Of a DNA stretch of 64,000 nucleotides, positions 22,215 to 33,819 are shown piece after piece. A model generated the notes under the pieces. That model saw nothing but the letters and a program-made list of their open reading frames with translations. It did no database searches and had not been told where the DNA came from. A program made the translations under genes and the position numbers. The DNA is taken from the NCBI GenBank assembly GCA_964036315.1, contig OZ038480.1, positions 17,178,454 through 17,242,453 on the forward strand, written 5' to 3'. Position 1 is the first letter of the stretch, and every line of letters starts with the position of its first letter. This DNA comes from Acanthosepion esculentum. Its lineage: Eukaryota > Mollusca > Cephalopoda > Sepiida > Sepiidae.

Positions 22215-22490
22215 TAATCATTTCACTTCAAGCAAGACGGGAATGCCTGTAGTACGCAGAGTACTGGGAGTGAAAGTTAAAATTGAAAAGATTGAGTATT
22301 GGAAGAATTGAGGAAAGGATAAAAGATGAACGGGATTCAAGAAGACAGAAGATGGCGATTGAGGTTTCATTTAAATTTGTGAAGATTCTATTTGTCAGCG
22401 AAGCAAGTAAACGGAAAGGATTAGAAGTGCCGATTGCATTTAGCTATTTCAACCGTAAACGGATGTCAATCTCGTGGAACGTTTAAATTC
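22215..22490 (-). pseudogene. Jockey-like LINE 3' UTR only
   Basis: Begins with the LINE 3' terminal block (TTTCACTTCAAGCAAGACGG) and runs to CGTGGAACGTTTAAATTCAT, which corresponds to the last codons of the ORF in the copy at 3290. A near-identical copy is at 24340-24625, including 70 bp of flank on the 3' side, so both derive from one longer duplicated segment. Confidence 0.75.
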
Positions 22491-23008
22491 ATCCTACTTA
22501 TTTTGCATTTGACAATGGCTACTCGCTCCACACAGTCCAACTAGAAATTTTTTGAATAAAGTGTGGTTGCATTTATGATAGAAAATTAAATGGAGATAGG
22601 AAAAGAACAATAATATTCCTGTTTGATAATGTTGTTCAAAAACGCGATCTGTAATCAAGTTTTGTTTTAAAATTTTCCTAATCGAATTAACATTGTTCTA
22701 TACTTTAGCGCTGTATTGCTCTTAGCTTACTGTACCAAGTTGTTGCTTTTTTTGGGGGACCAAGGCTTTTGTGAAGCTACCCCATTTCTTCAAAAAGAAA
22801 TAACTTTAAAACATATTTGTTATGAAATAACAAATTCAAATCAACCAACTCGCCAAGATTGTTCTTGGACACTGAAGTATCGTTGGAGATGCCAGTGTTG
22901 CCAAACGTGTGCAAGACAGTTTTATTGTCTCTTTCAAATAAAAATGTCAGGTGCCTATAAGACAGACAGAATGTTATTTTCCATTGTGCGTAAGACATCT
23001 TTTTTCAT

Positions 23009-23160
<152 letters not shown>

Positions 23161-23559
23161 TAGGTCCTTCATTTTAGACATTGATGGCTCAAACCCAATA
23201 ATTAAACAAAAACAGTGGAGACGTTAGCATCACGACTTTCATAAATCTATTCCTTTCTAATCATCATATTAATCTGATATGGTTATTTACTTGTCTAAGT
23301 TTTGATGTTTCTTAAGGCTATCTGAAGATGTATTGATATTTACTACGTTAAGGTTAGTATGGCACAAGGCTATATAAAAAGTAGAACGGTAGTAGAGGAA
23401 TAGTCAGTCAGTTACGTGCCATGCGTGATACACGTTTAGGTGATCATGTATCGTTCGATACATGACTGACAAGGCAGATTTTTTTTCACGCAGTAGGTTG
23501 CCATTTCTTTCTGCGGTAGACCAGTTGCGTTCCAAGGCTATAGAACTCGGTCTGTCCTG

Positions 23560-23700
23560 ATGGGGGGAGAAGAAGAGGATTCATACCTTTCCCAAGTGTA
23601 TTAGCACATAAGTAAACGTAATGGATTCGACTGGAATTCGAACTCGGCTCTCCGGTTCATCAATCCGAGCCGCTATCCATTACTCTACCGTTCGTTTCAC
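23560..23700 (-). mobile_element. SINE-B copy without 5S head
   Basis: Minus strand: GTAGAGTAATGGATAGCGGC (box A), GAGTTCGAATTCCAGTCGA (box B), then GGGAAAGGTATGAATCC and TCTTCTTCTCCCC. The last two blocks define the SINE-B 3' body, also seen at 33641-33775 and 36005-36060. Confidence 0.8.
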
Positions 23701-24239
23701 TAACGAAAATTAACATTGGAAATCTTGACTTTTAACATTGACTACTGACACCGGTAGGAAATACTTTAGTTACAAAGGCAGATCCATAGAATCATTTGTT
23801 GAATCACTGGTTTATTGTGGCTGGTCGTTATTATATATTCAAGGCGTCATTTTTAAATGGATGTAAAACTGGTTGCTACCATTGATAACTCTGTCGTGGT
23901 GATTGTATATTCTGACGCAAGGCTTCAAGTATGCGGAATCGATCTTACAGCTGTAATGATGAATAGCGACACCGGCTTGCTAGTGACTGCTCCATGACGA
24001 GGAGTGTACAAACTACAGTTTCATACAGAGAAATATCTTATTGTTTGATTTACATTGCTTACATGATTTACATTTGGACAATTGTCATTATCTTTGTTGT
24101 TATTCTCACAATGTTTCGCCCGCCAGACAATACTGAGTGGAGAACTTGGCGCCTTAGACATAACTTGCCTGCTACTGAGTGCTGCTGCTGGGGGTGCTGC
24201 TGAAACCTTAACATTCTCTTTCTTTCTTTATTAACGGCC

Positions 24240-24625
24240 CTCATATTTTATTTATTTCTATGCTAGGCCTTGTAATGAGGTCCTCGTAGTCTAGCATATG
24301 CGCTGATACTTTCAAATGTCTAACTCTCCAGTGGTGTTCTCTTATTCTTTTAATCATTTCACCTCAAGCAAGACGGGAATGCCAGTAGTACGCAGAGTAC
24401 TGGGAGTGAAAGTGAAAATTGAAAATATTGAGTATTGGGAGAATTTAGGAAAAGATAAAGGATGAACGAGATTCAAGAATATCAGAAGATGGCGATTGAG
24501 GTTTCATTTAAATTTTTGAAGATTCTATTTGTCAGCAAAGCAAGTAAACGGACAGGACTAGAAATGCCGATTGCATTTAGCCATTTCAACCGTAAACGGA
24601 TGCCAATCTAGTGGAACGTTTAAAT
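24240..24625 (-). pseudogene. Jockey-like LINE 3' UTR, second copy of the 22.2-kb unit
   Basis: Matches 22110-22490 nearly base for base, including the flank GAGGTCCTCGTAGTCTAGCA. 24626-24789 is a linker (GGCTACTCACTCCACAC, TTTCTTTTTCTTGTTATTGC) that also occurs around 21930-22040 and 22500-22560. Confidence 0.75.
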
Positions 24626-24789
24626 TTATCCTACTTATTTTGCATTTGATCATGGCTACTCACTCCACACAATCCAACCAAAATTTTTTTGGAATAAAGT
24701 GTGGTTTTTCTCTTTTCTTTTTCTTGTTATTGCTGATTTCCAACTTTGTCAATTCTCTTTGTTGGGCATTTCTGTTACTTATGAGAATA

Positions 24790-25902
24790 TAAGCCTCGTA
24801 GGACGCTTGAATTCACGAAGTCTGGGAACCAACACAGACAGCTCATCGGAGCAATTACCCTGAATGTATTTGTAAAAATGACAGAGAGAGGCGACGGCAC
24901 GTCTGTGAGAGAGCGACTGCAGACGAGATGCCAGATCAGGGTCATTTACATTGCATATCTGTCTCTGGATCATCAAGAACCCCAAGGCAAACAGAAGGGA
25001 CTCCAGACCATATATGGCAGCAATACTCCATGCAAGCGCGAATGGTTGATTTGTAGATTTGAAGGATCGATTCCGGGGAGAAAAATTTCCTACAGGGAGC
25101 TAACTTTCCTTGTGGTAGACGAATCAATTGACTCAATGTATTTGTTCCACCTCAGGTCAGCAGACAACGTGAGACCGAGCAGCCGCAGAGAGGTGCTCTC
25201 GAGAAGTTGAGCGTCAGACATTTTAATGGGGGGCAGGGAAGGATCTCTGTGGTGATTAATAGAGAGCAGTTTTGTTTTTGAGGAGTTAAACGTAACCAGC
25301 CAATTCCTACTCCAGTTCACAACCGATTGGCGGTCCTTTTTGAGACGAACGGCTAGGTTAGTTTTGTCAACGACACTAGATTTGTTTTTGAGGCAGGAGT
25401 AAATTGTAGTGTCGTCCGCGTAGATGCCAACTTGGGAATCTATGGCTTCAGGAAGATCGTTGATGAAGATAAGGAACAGAGTAGGGCATAAGATGGCGCC
25501 TTGGGGAACACCTGTGTTCGTGGGATAGGAGCTGGAGGAGAGTCCGTTGAGAACGACCTTCAATTCACGGTTTGACAGGAATGATTGTCAAACAATCGAA
25601 CTGTAATACCATAACCCTGGAGCTTGCGAAGAAGGCCGGCATGCCAAACCCTATCAAACGCTTTGGAGATATCTAGGGCCACGGCACGAGCTTCTCCGTT
25701 ATTTTGAAGAGCTTGGTAAACAATTTCAGTGATGGCCGTAAGCAAATCAGCTGTAGATCGGGCAAAGCGGAAACCATATTGCTTGTCAGAGCAGATCATG
25801 GGATGTAAGGTGGTTAATCACTTCGGCGTTGATTAAAGCTTCGAAGACTTTGCCGAAGAGGGGTAGGAGACTGATAGGACGGTAATTAGAAGGGTCAGAG
25901 GG
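24790..25902 (-). pseudogene. Jockey-like LINE reverse transcriptase, best-preserved copy
   Basis: Minus strand from 25902: NYRPISLLPLFGKVFEALIN (RT fingers), SDKQYGFRFARST, ALDISKAFDRVWHAGLLRKL (first catalytic Asp region), a frameshift near 25562, then NTGVPQGAILCPTLFLIFIN and YADDTTIYSCL (catalytic YADD intact), NWLVTFNSSKTKLLSI, LRLLGLTLSADLRW, LQIYKSTIRACMEYCCHIWS and finally RRAVASLCHFYKYIQG. It lacks the endonuclease and RNase-like ends: the 5' end stops at the (TA)n array at 25903 and the 3' end at the linker before 24790. At least two frameshifts, so inactive. Confidence 0.92.
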
Positions 25903-26198
25903 GTATATATATATATATATAAAGGAATATAGTTTTAAGGTGTGCTATATTTATGGGATAAAGTGCTCAATATCAGAGATAGAGCGTATGTAAATATGAA
26001 TATAAAAGTGAAAATTGAAGTCAACACTCAGAGGCGACTGGCTTTTTCAAATATCTCAAAAACTAACACTAAAAAATGGCAGAAGATTTAAATAAATATT
26101 TTACTAAGGGTGGAAATGGACGAGTTTAAATTTACAATCGATTGCGTCCAGCATGGAACAGCCTGTCCCATCAGAGTGTAGACTTCAATTTTCACTTA

Positions 26199-26257
<59 letters not shown>

Positions 26258-26266
26258 GTATGTATG
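25903..26266 (+). mobile_element. Family H element, TA-bracketed copy 2, hammerhead broken
   Basis: (TA)n 25903-25920, then AGGAATATAGTTTTAAGGTG, GGGATAAAGTGCTCAATATC, and arms containing AGTCAACACTCAGAGGCGAC and CATCAGAGTGTAGACTTCAA. The core near 26138-26167 reads ACAATCGA where CUGANGA should be and GGAAC for GAAAC, so it should not cleave. Right bracket: (TA)n 26203-26245 then (GTAT)n to 26266. Confidence 0.7.
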
Positions 26267-26330
26267 CTAAAAGATGTTGACATTTGATCAAATAACCAAG
26301 CAGATTGTTATATCCATTTTCATGCTTGTA

Positions 26331-26331
<1 letters not shown>

Positions 26332-26368
<37 letters not shown>

Positions 26369-26369
26369 C
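26332..26369. repeat. (TATC)n microsatellite
   Basis: About nine tetranucleotide units. 26370-27000 holds nothing I recognise. Confidence 0.95.
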
Positions 26370-26999
26370 TTCATTTTCTATGACGTGCAGGATTTACCAT
26401 TGTCATACCTGCTACATTCAAAGACCCTTATACTGGCCACACAGTCCAATGTAGTAGATCTCTCGATCATCTCTCAGATTGTATAAAATATGACTTGTCA
26501 TTTAAGTGTTTCTAATCCAAGATATTATATTTCCATTTAGTGAGTCACCTAGAATACTCTTCTTGTTCCTCAATAGCCTGTTAAAGTCATGTATATTATA
26601 AGTTTAGAAACAACAATAATAATTAAGCCTCGACTGCAAAAATCGATAACATCCACGCAACTGATGATATAAATACCAATTCGCAATTGATGGCCCAAAC
26701 TCGCAGCTCTAAGAGTCCTTGTTGATAGATCTAATTGGAAAAAATGTCGGGGTAGATTAGCAATTCCACAAGTCATATATCCAATACTTGATAAGTATAT
26801 ACAACTGGGCTTGGGATTTGACATCACAATTTTAATAAAGTGACATGACACCTTCCTCGGGCCCAATGTCCGTTGGTGTCAACAACTATTGCAAAATCAA
26901 GAGAGTATCCCTCTCTGTTGAGAGTTATTGCGCTTTTGTTTTATACACATAGTATCTGGAGACCATGTCTAACCTTTGTACAGCCTCAGGTGTTTGAGG

Positions 27000-27455
27000 T
27001 TGGAATTCAGAGATGTTCTTGTAGACAGATTACCAACCAAGGCCAGAGAGCTTTGTCTGTCTTATTTCATCCATGGCTGGTGATACTGGGAAGAGATAGG
27101 TTCCTACAATTCTCATGGGTATTTGTGAGAAAGAGACTGCAATGTAGTAAACCAGAATTTGAAATCGTTTCGCTGATTTCTTATTGCATCCATGGCAAGT
27201 GCTCGGACGAACTACTTTCCCTGGTCCCGCCAAGGCAAACCTTCATAGTAAGAACAAGCCATGCCACTTACATAGTAGGAAACCACTCACATTCCCTCCG
27301 TATTCCATCGGTGTGAAGTAAGTTCCACTCGAACAGCTTCTTCCCGTGGAATCGACTCCCAACAGGATGTTCCCCTATCACTATAATCTTGACCTATTCA
27401 AGGTGACGGTCAATCGCTGTCTCGCTCACGTATACATACTGCTGTGGCCTGTTTA
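27000..27455 (+). pseudogene. Jockey-like LINE, second lineage, RT C-terminal tail
   Basis: After decayed sequence the frame 27165-27316 reads YCIHGKCSDELLSLVPP, then HATYIVGNHSHSLRIPSV. Past a stop and a frame change come KFHSNSFFPWN, LPTGC and a short NRCLAH end. Order and spacing match the C-terminal tail of the LINE at 2999-4059, but the Pro-rich SLVPP variant is shared with 61830-62330 and not with the main family. Heavily mutated. Confidence 0.7.
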
Positions 27456-27667
27456 GGGGCCAGAAAGAAAGACACAGAAGACGAAGGTAGGTTGAAACAA
27501 GCATACTGAAGATATATACAAAGCAAGAGTGTCAGTAATAAGTAGATAGCGGTGTACGCCCGAACGGTAGATTAGCACTGCGTCTACTACTGCCAGTGGC
27601 TATATTTAACGTCCCCGCCAAGTGGGTCGTATGTGGCATAAGGCCGATTTATCATGGGTTTCCCGAG

Positions 27668-27749
27668 CCGCAAATACCTCGTTCGGGTTCCTCTCCGCAA
27701 ATACCTCGTTCGGGTTCCTCTCCGCAAATACCTCGTTCGGGTTCCTCTC
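27668..27749. repeat. 27-bp tandem repeat, three units
   Basis: CCGCAAATACCTCGTTCGGG units start at 27668, 27695 and 27722, an exact period. In one frame this gives a nine-residue peptide repeat, but no gene context supports it. 27750-28554 is unrecognised. Confidence 0.9.
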
Positions 27750-28554
27750 CGCCGAGGTGGAGAGTTCGACGGTCAAGATCGTCTTGACACCGTAGTGCCG
27801 AAAAACGCCTAACTACTGCCAATGGCACCCTATCCGACTCTCGCAGTTTGTATTTATGAGAGGAGGAAGAGTTCATTCTACTGTAGGAGGGTTTACCACA
27901 ACACACACAAATGGCCTCTTAACGTAGGTGTCTACCTTCAGTGTCACCCGGGCCTTGTAAATGATAACCGTCACTGTAAAAAAAATCCGAGTCGCTAGAC
28001 ATTAACCACATTGGTAATAATTATAAGACAACAATATTTCAATGTAGCAGAGGCACAAACATAGCATCCGCTTAATAAGGACTAAATCATCAAAGAAAGT
28101 TACTAGTTCCCATGGAAAACCAATGCCGTTTATCAACAAGAACAAGTACTAATTCCTGAACTAAATTTTTTTTTAGGACCAACCCTAGCCTGTCCCACGT
28201 CAGTCTGGCCTCTGCGTGAATCCTGACATGAGAACCCTGCTCTGTCGACATAAAAGTCGATTGGAAAATTGGACGGCTCTTTCGACCAGTCAGATTATGT
28301 GTTGTTGGTCGGGGAGGGGCGCCTCAGAAAGAGACCTGTAAATGTGTGGGTGTGTTGAGACGGGGTAGATGGGTGTGAGAAGTTCTTGATCAATAGATGT
28401 TTAACTTGCCTCGTCACTATCTTTTGCTACACAACTCTCCGCTCCGTTGGTCGAACCGAATCATCACTGAAAGTGGCAACCAGTGTCAATAAACATCAAT
28501 ATTTGTTTAATAATCGACCTTGAAGTCATTATCACAAAGTCGAAGTAACTACAT

Positions 28555-28640
28555 GTGGTGTAGTGGATAGTGGTTTTAAATGAGAAATCGGAGATCCGAG
28601 TTCGAATCTCTCTATGATTCTCATCAAGCAGACAAAAAGG
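28555..28640 (+). mobile_element. tRNA-like SINE head
   Basis: GTGGTGTAGTGGATAGTGGT is a box A and CCGAGTTCGAATCTC a box B, about 35 bp apart. It closely resembles the tRNA-like module of SINE-B but lies in plus orientation and without the SINE-B body. Confidence 0.6.
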
Positions 28641-28774
28641 CTAGTGTAACATTGTGGGTGTACAATAAAGTAGGGTAACGCGATATTAAGAAAGCATAAG
28701 AAAAAAAATCATCACCTAATTAATAAACAGCCACAGAGATTATTGGAAATATATCATATTTCTGAAATCATATA

Positions 28775-29697
28775 CAGTGCTGTTCGATAAAAGTGACTCA
28801 CCTGATTTTTTTTTTTACTAAATGTTCTCTTCTCTGATGAAACGAAAGTTGAGCTAAATTCAAAGGATAAGCGATCTAAAATCCGAAGAAGAAGCTTTGA
28901 AAGCTCTTTGAATTTAGCAGTAAGTACTGTCAAGCATCCGTTCAGTATAATGTTCTGGGGATGCTTTTCTTTTCAAAGACCCTCAGGAGCAAGTAATACA
29001 AGAGAATTTTAGAGTCTTGTGTGCTCCCTTCTGCTGAAAGGGTGCAAATCGACCCTACCAAGCTCATTTTTATGCAGGATAATGCTCCCTGTCACAAATC
29101 AAAATTGATGATAGAATACTTTGATTAGAAGCAGGTGAGTGTTATGACATGGCCGCCCCAATCTCCTGACCTCAATCCCATAGAAAACTTATGGAGCATT
29201 ATAAAGTACAGGCTCTCGAGAAAGCAGTTGAGCAACAGAGAGGATTTGATTGTGAATTTCATATTCGAATGGAATTGAATGCTTGGAGATGAGATTTGCC
29301 AGAACCTAATCAAGTCAATGCCAAAAAGGGTTGAAAAGGCTATTCAAAATAAAGGAGGACCCATAGATTATTAAATATTTTGAGCTATATTACCTATTAT
29401 AAATAAATTATACATCTATTATTCTTTATTTAAAGCTGTTCGGTTCTGTTTCTATTGATTGCTAGTTGCAGGAAATAAGTGAGTCACTTTTTTGCACAGA
29501 GTTTTCCCTAAATCTCATTTATATCCAAAATTATAATTATCAATAGAATACCTTAGGGTGAGTAAACTTTTTTACTAGGTGATCGGGAAGGGGTCTTTAT
29601 ATTGGTAAGATTAAAAATTAGTTTGACGCCAAAAACAATAGGCGAAAAAAATTTTAAGTAAAAAAATCCGGTGAGTCACTTTTATCGAACAGCACTG
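28775..29697 (+). mobile_element. Tc1-family DNA transposon, internally deleted, both TIRs and TA target sites present
   Basis: TIRs: CAGTGCTGTTCGATAAAAGT at 28775 and its complement ending at 29697, about 32 bp matching, flanked by TA on both sides. The plus strand encodes the C-terminal half of a Tc1 transposase: LFSDETKVEL (first catalytic Asp, 28836), FSIMFWGCFS, MQDNAPCHKS (second Asp), and WPPQSPDLNPIENLW, with 34 residues between the second Asp and the Glu (DD34E). It ends in KRVEKAIQNKGG. At least one frameshift and one in-frame stop; the paired helix-turn-helix N-terminus is deleted. At 923 bp it is shorter than a complete Tc1. Trans-mobilisation by a complete relative is conceivable. 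Confidence 0.93.
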
Positions 29698-29734
29698 TAT
29701 ATTTGGATATATATTTGGATATTAGAACGTAAGT

Positions 29735-29800
29735 GAATGTAAGGGATCTGACTGGAATTCGAACTCGGCTCTCCGCGTATGAATTCCAGTCAGTTTCACT
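29735..29800 (-). mobile_element. SINE-B fragment
   Basis: GAGCCGAGTTCGAATTCCAG on the minus strand is the SINE-B box B region. CTGGAATTC on both sides of CTCCGCG forms a small palindrome at 29751-29795. Confidence 0.5.
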
Positions 29801-30039
29801 ACATTCACTTACGTGCTAATAGCCAAATATATATCTTATGACGTGTCTGTTATCATTTCAAATTTATTTTCTTGACGATGGTTTTTTGTTTGCTGTTGTC
29901 TGGCGCTACTGCATTAGGGGTCACCAAGAATGGTTTGGTAGCATTTCATTTTTAATGATTGGATTCTTCGTTGTAATTTTGTTTGTAAGATTCACACAAA
30001 AAGATTGAGAATGCCAGTGCACACAAGCAGATGGTCTTA

Positions 30040-30175
30040 TAATTATTTTCCAAGCGAAGCTTAGATGTGGCACAAGGCCGAAAACAGGGGGGCACCCAAT
30101 GAGGATCGAACTCACTATCCAGTTGTAATTGTTCTAGCGAGACAAGCTTGCTCACCATTACCCCACCATTACCCC
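30040..30175 (-). mobile_element. SINE-C copy
   Basis: Reverse complement of 8583-8715: GGGGTAATGGTGAGCAAGCT (box A), GAGTTCGATCCTCATTGGGT (box B) and TCGGCCTTGTGCCACATCT. 30176-30717 has nothing recognised. Confidence 0.8.
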
Positions 30176-30717
30176 AACAGATGGTCTCATATATCCCGGT
30201 GCATTTTATTTTTGCAATGGCGGTAACAGTTTGTGTTGCTCTTGAAATTATTTCTATCCCGCAGCCTTTTTCCCTGATAATCGAGCCGCCATATTGGGAT
30301 CTTTAAATTTCTGATCACAGACTATTTTCTTGCTTGAAAGCCATTTTTTCATTGTTTGTCATGGGTTTGGTTATATTTTATTTAATTTACATTCTTGATA
30401 AAATGCAACGTGACAAATCCTCGTTTAAGCACTGTGATATTACAAGGCGTTTTTCGTCTTAGACATTATCTAGATCAGTTCTTCTCGAAGTGGTCGTCCG
30501 CGGACCGGTGCCGGTACGCGGACCATCAGCTACCAGTAAGCGGCCAGTGTCTAGGCCACACTAAGGAATCATTTGTGCAGATTAACCTTATATAATTTTT
30601 GTTTCTGTGTTAATAAACTGCTTATTTATTATTTTTATATGTTTTAATATTTAATTATTTTTTACAAAATAAAAGGAAGATAAAAAATAGTAATTTTTTT
30701 TATTAATTATATATATA

Positions 30718-31043
30718 CAGGGTGTCCATAAAATTCGTGTGCACTTTAAGAATTTTATAACTTTATTTGTATTTGCGATAGAAATAATTTGTAAAAAGGA
30801 TTAGAAAGAAGTAAATCTATATTTTTTAAAGATTTTATTGAAATTTTATTTAAGTTTCCACAAGTTCTCCATCATTACATTTGCCAACTGATTTAGAGTA
30901 ATGCCTGAAATCACATTAGTTATTTTAGCTATACTTAAAACTAGGTACATTAAACTTTATAAATTTTTTTACAGATTATTTCTATTGCAAATACAAATAA
31001 AGTTATAATTTTTTTAAAAGTGCACACGAACTTTATGGACACC

Positions 31044-31046
<3 letters not shown>
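30718..31046. mobile_element. Mariner-like MITE, copy 1
   Basis: Starts CAGGGTGTCCATAAAATTCG and ends with the complement (GAACTTTATGGACACCCTG). Subterminal TAACTTTATTTGTATTTGCG blocks are also inverted. It is a deletion variant of 36825-37189. Confidence 0.85.

Positions 31047-31126
<80 letters not shown>
31047..31126. repeat. (TA)n microsatellite
   Basis: Directly follows the MITE end. Confidence 0.97.
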
Positions 31127-31131
<5 letters not shown>

Positions 31132-31427
31132 GTTATTAGTAGTAATAATCTTATAAATATAAGTAACTACACTCGTTTCGGAAAACCTTCGGTTTCTTGA
31201 TTAGCAAATGATCAAATCAATATGGAAGGAAAAAAAGGTAGAAAAAAAGAAAGAGCCAAGAACATGAACGTCTGTCGAAAACAATCGTTCAGCATGCAGG
31301 TCCAAAGCCCAAAGAAAAAAACCCCGATACGAGTACGCAACTAACTAAATAAAGTGCTCAATACAATAAGTAGAGCAGGCTGCCTTCCCTGACGATTTTC
31401 TTAGGTTAAACCGTGGCTCTCTAGGTT

Positions 31428-31429
<2 letters not shown>
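31127..31429 (+). mobile_element. Family R repeat, TA-bracketed copy 2
   Basis: AAAGAAAGAGCCAAGAACAT, GAAAACAATCGTTCAGC, ATACGAGTACGCAACTA and AAGTGCTCAATA in the order of 10847-11075. It ends with a short TTAGGTTAAACC/GGTTTAACTA hairpin. Confidence 0.65.

Positions 31430-31516
<87 letters not shown>
31430..31516. repeat. (TA)n microsatellite
   Basis: AT run of about 87 bp. Confidence 0.97.
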
Positions 31517-31520
<4 letters not shown>

Positions 31521-31645
31521 AGACCACTTTAAGTGGTCTGTTTTTATTTAAATTATTAGCTCTGATTTACATTGAGCTCTCTGGATTTTATCCTCCTTGG
31601 GTCTACCCATACGGATTACCTAGTTTTTCCTAAACTAAATATATA
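31517..31645 (-). mobile_element. Family S fold-back, deleted copy
   Basis: ACAGACCACTT directly followed by AAGTGGTCTGT is a palindrome where the 10.6-kb copy has a loop of about 85 bp; the hammerhead-like centre is lost. The rest is the reverse complement of 10560-10650 (GGTAATCCGTAT). Confidence 0.6.
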
Positions 31646-32914
31646 TCGTTTCCGGTATATATTAATATTACCACGAAATATTACAGGTACGTAACATAGT
31701 GAGAAATAAAAGGCGGTCCGCCATATCAGATAATTTGAGAAGCACTGATATCCATCAATCATCTACTATTAACAAACTTCAACGTTAACCCTAGAACACT
31801 AACCATCAATTAAATTTACACCACTACTAACCATGGGTATATCATACCAGATTTTGAAAATATCAAAACAAATATTAAATATAAATCTTTATTTGAAGTA
31901 TTTTACATGCAGGCACTTCAAACTTTGTACTTTGAAAACCATATTATTTAGGTAAGAAAACCAGGTACTGAAAATTGTAATTAAAAATAGGAAAATTTGC
32001 GCTGGGTACTATATACCCATGGTTAGTGTTCTAGGGTTAATATCAGAAATAAGCAAGACAATTTGTATTAACACCATTTACACCGTAAGCCTCACAACCA
32101 TTGTCACTATCATTATTGATAATACCACCACAATCATTTAAGTCCTAATAATTACCATGAAATCCAGCATATTTAGTATATACCTCATCAACAACAACAG
32201 ATACTGCTGTGGAAGTCTCCCTCGTTGTCCCATCCCCAACAGATTATTTTCATCATCTGACTCGAGAACCTAAGGTTTGTAAGCGGGTGGTGGAAAAGAG
32301 GCACGGTTGGAAAACCTCTTGTGCCCCTGTCCAAATTTCCGACCAGAAATTCTGGCATCGGTCCATGACATTAAAAAGGGGTCCGATTAGAGCGTTGTCC
32401 TATATTTCCTTTCTATTTTTGGCCTTTACCCAGAAGACCGAATCACGCAGTCTGACATACAGACACGCACAAATAACAGTTTGGCTCTCTACGGGTCCCA
32501 AAAGAAAAGAAAAAAATATATAAAACAAAAAAGAAGCTGGTTTTTGTTGTTAAACTTGAAACTGTGTCGTGAATACACAAAACTCACTGATTGTCCGACG
32601 CGATTTGAATCGGAGCGTTACCATGTCCCAAGATCTTTTGATGGATCAAAGGTTAGAAAGGAAGTTAAGGTTATAAATGGATGAGACAGTTTGCGAATAT
32701 TCCAAACTTTTGAAGCAGAATCATAAAAATGAAGCCGATTTAGAAGTTAACGTTGTATTTGTTGATCTTAAATTATATTTATCATTCATTGGTACAAAAG
32801 TTAGGATAAAATATGCGATATGCGAGAAAAATAAAGGACAGATTCTTTATTTTTTTTTGCTTTAGAATGGAGAAATACGGCACCGAATATAGCTTAAACG
32901 TGGACTTTAATAAG
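31646..32914. other. No feature recognised
   Basis: Short open frames at 32209-32523, 32481-32684 and 32677-32865 have no recognisable domain. A pyrimidine run before TTTAG near 32865 could pass for a splice acceptor, but no exon evidence supports it. AACCATGGGTATA near 31830 and its partial complement near 32010 form a small inverted pair around TAGAACACTAACC. Confidence 0.4.
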
Positions 32915-32975
32915 TGCTAAGGAGGACCGGAAGTTGTGGGAGAGCCATTATCACCATTATATTGAAGCGACGTGG
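32915..32975 (+). pseudogene. RTE-like LINE C-terminal tail, fragment
   Basis: GGACCGGAAGTTGTGGGA translates to DRKLW, the start of the terminal block, then decays. Confidence 0.45.
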
Positions 32976-32984
32976 AACATACAA

Positions 32985-32986
<2 letters not shown>

Positions 32987-33069
<83 letters not shown>

Positions 33070-33070
33070 A
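32987..33070. repeat. (TA)n microsatellite
   Basis: Left bracket of family H copy 3. Confidence 0.97.
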
Positions 33071-33417
33071 CTGTTATATAACGATAAAAAAACTACGCTA
33101 CTTAAAAATCGAAAACCGAAAAGTGTAAATAAAAATATACAGTATAATAAATAAATAATAAAAAAACAAGTAAATAAACTAACGACATCCGGTAAAATAA
33201 CCGCCAAAATAGACTACCCACAATGCACCACTAACCCGTATATATAAATAGCCGAGAAAAATAACAGCACTCGTGGCCTGACGATTGCGTCTAGCATGAA
33301 ACAGACTGTCGCCTCTAACTGTTGACTTCTATTTTCACTTTTATATTTACACACACTCTGTCTCTGATATTGAGCACTTTATCCCATAAATATTCGCGCA
33401 CTTTAAGACGATATTTC

Positions 33418-33420
<3 letters not shown>
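33071..33420 (+). mobile_element. Family H element, TA-bracketed copy 3
   Basis: Contains CCGGTAAAATAACCGCCAA, a TATA-like CCCGTATATATAAATAGCC (33236-33254), the hammerhead, then CTGATATTGAGCACTTTATC and TAAGACGATATTTCTTC in front of the next TA array. It has the 3' half of the longer copy at 61168-61645. The TATA-like box lies about 25-30 bp upstream of the hammerhead; a promoter role is inference. Confidence 0.7.
33272..33316 (+). ncRNA. Hammerhead ribozyme motif, type I, minimal
   Basis: CUGACGA at 33278-33284, TGC/GCA stem II, GAA at 33298-33300, stem III ACA/UGU with loop GAC, C17 at 33310. Stem I pairs GGC (33275-33277) with GCC (33311-33313), then a mismatch and one further G-C. Same fold as at 12843-12886. 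Confidence 0.6.

Positions 33421-33462
<42 letters not shown>
33421..33462. repeat. (TA)n microsatellite
   Basis: Right bracket of family H copy 3. Confidence 0.97.
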
Positions 33463-33467
<5 letters not shown>

Positions 33468-33468
<1 letters not shown>

Positions 33469-33640
33469 GGCGCGTAGCCGAGTGGGTAGAACGTCGCATT
33501 CTGGGTTCGAATCACACCATGGTCAATATGGCAGGAAGGAGACTTCCTGATGTTATCGGACTGGAGGGATCGATTTCCGTGTGCAGTACCTTTGGAAAGT
33601 GCCTGAAAACCATACCACAGGTTGACCCATGCCTTGTGAG
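33468..33640 (+). mobile_element. SINE-D, full copy
   Basis: GCGTAGCCGAGTGGGTAGAA (box A) and GGGTTCGAATCAC (box B) form a clear tRNA-like head, followed by the SINE-D body with AGGAGACTTCCTGATG and CTGAAAACCATACCACAGG. The minus-strand copy is at 9150-9345. Confidence 0.85.
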
Positions 33641-33775
33641 TGAAATAACTGGGGGTGGGGAGAAGAAGAGGATTCGTACCTTTCCCAAGGGTATTAGCAC
33701 GTAATGGATTCGATTGGAACTCGGCTCTCCGATTCCTCAATTCCAGCCGCTATCCATTACTCCACAAGTTCTATT
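33641..33775 (-). mobile_element. SINE-B, joined tail to tail with SINE-D
   Basis: Minus-strand copy: GGAGTAATGGATAGCGGCT (box A), a shortened box B region, GGGAAAGGTACGAATCC, CTTCTTCTCCCCACCC. Its 3' end abuts the SINE-D 3' end. Confidence 0.75.
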
Positions 33776-33819
33776 AAGTAACCTATAGCTAAGTAGAAAA
33801 GTGGTGGATTTATTTCTTC

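Noticed and set aside
27596..27787. Small repeat protein with a nine-residue unit
   Set aside because: Only three perfect 27-bp units; nothing upstream or downstream supports a gene.
32677..32880. Host exon ending at a splice-acceptor-like site near 32865
   Set aside because: Pyrimidine tract and TTTAG alone are weak; neighbouring frames show no domain and the area is repeat-rich.
33468..33540. Functional tRNA gene
   Set aside because: Box A and B are good, but the acceptor stem does not close and a second copy with the same 3' body at 9150-9345 shows it is a SINE.
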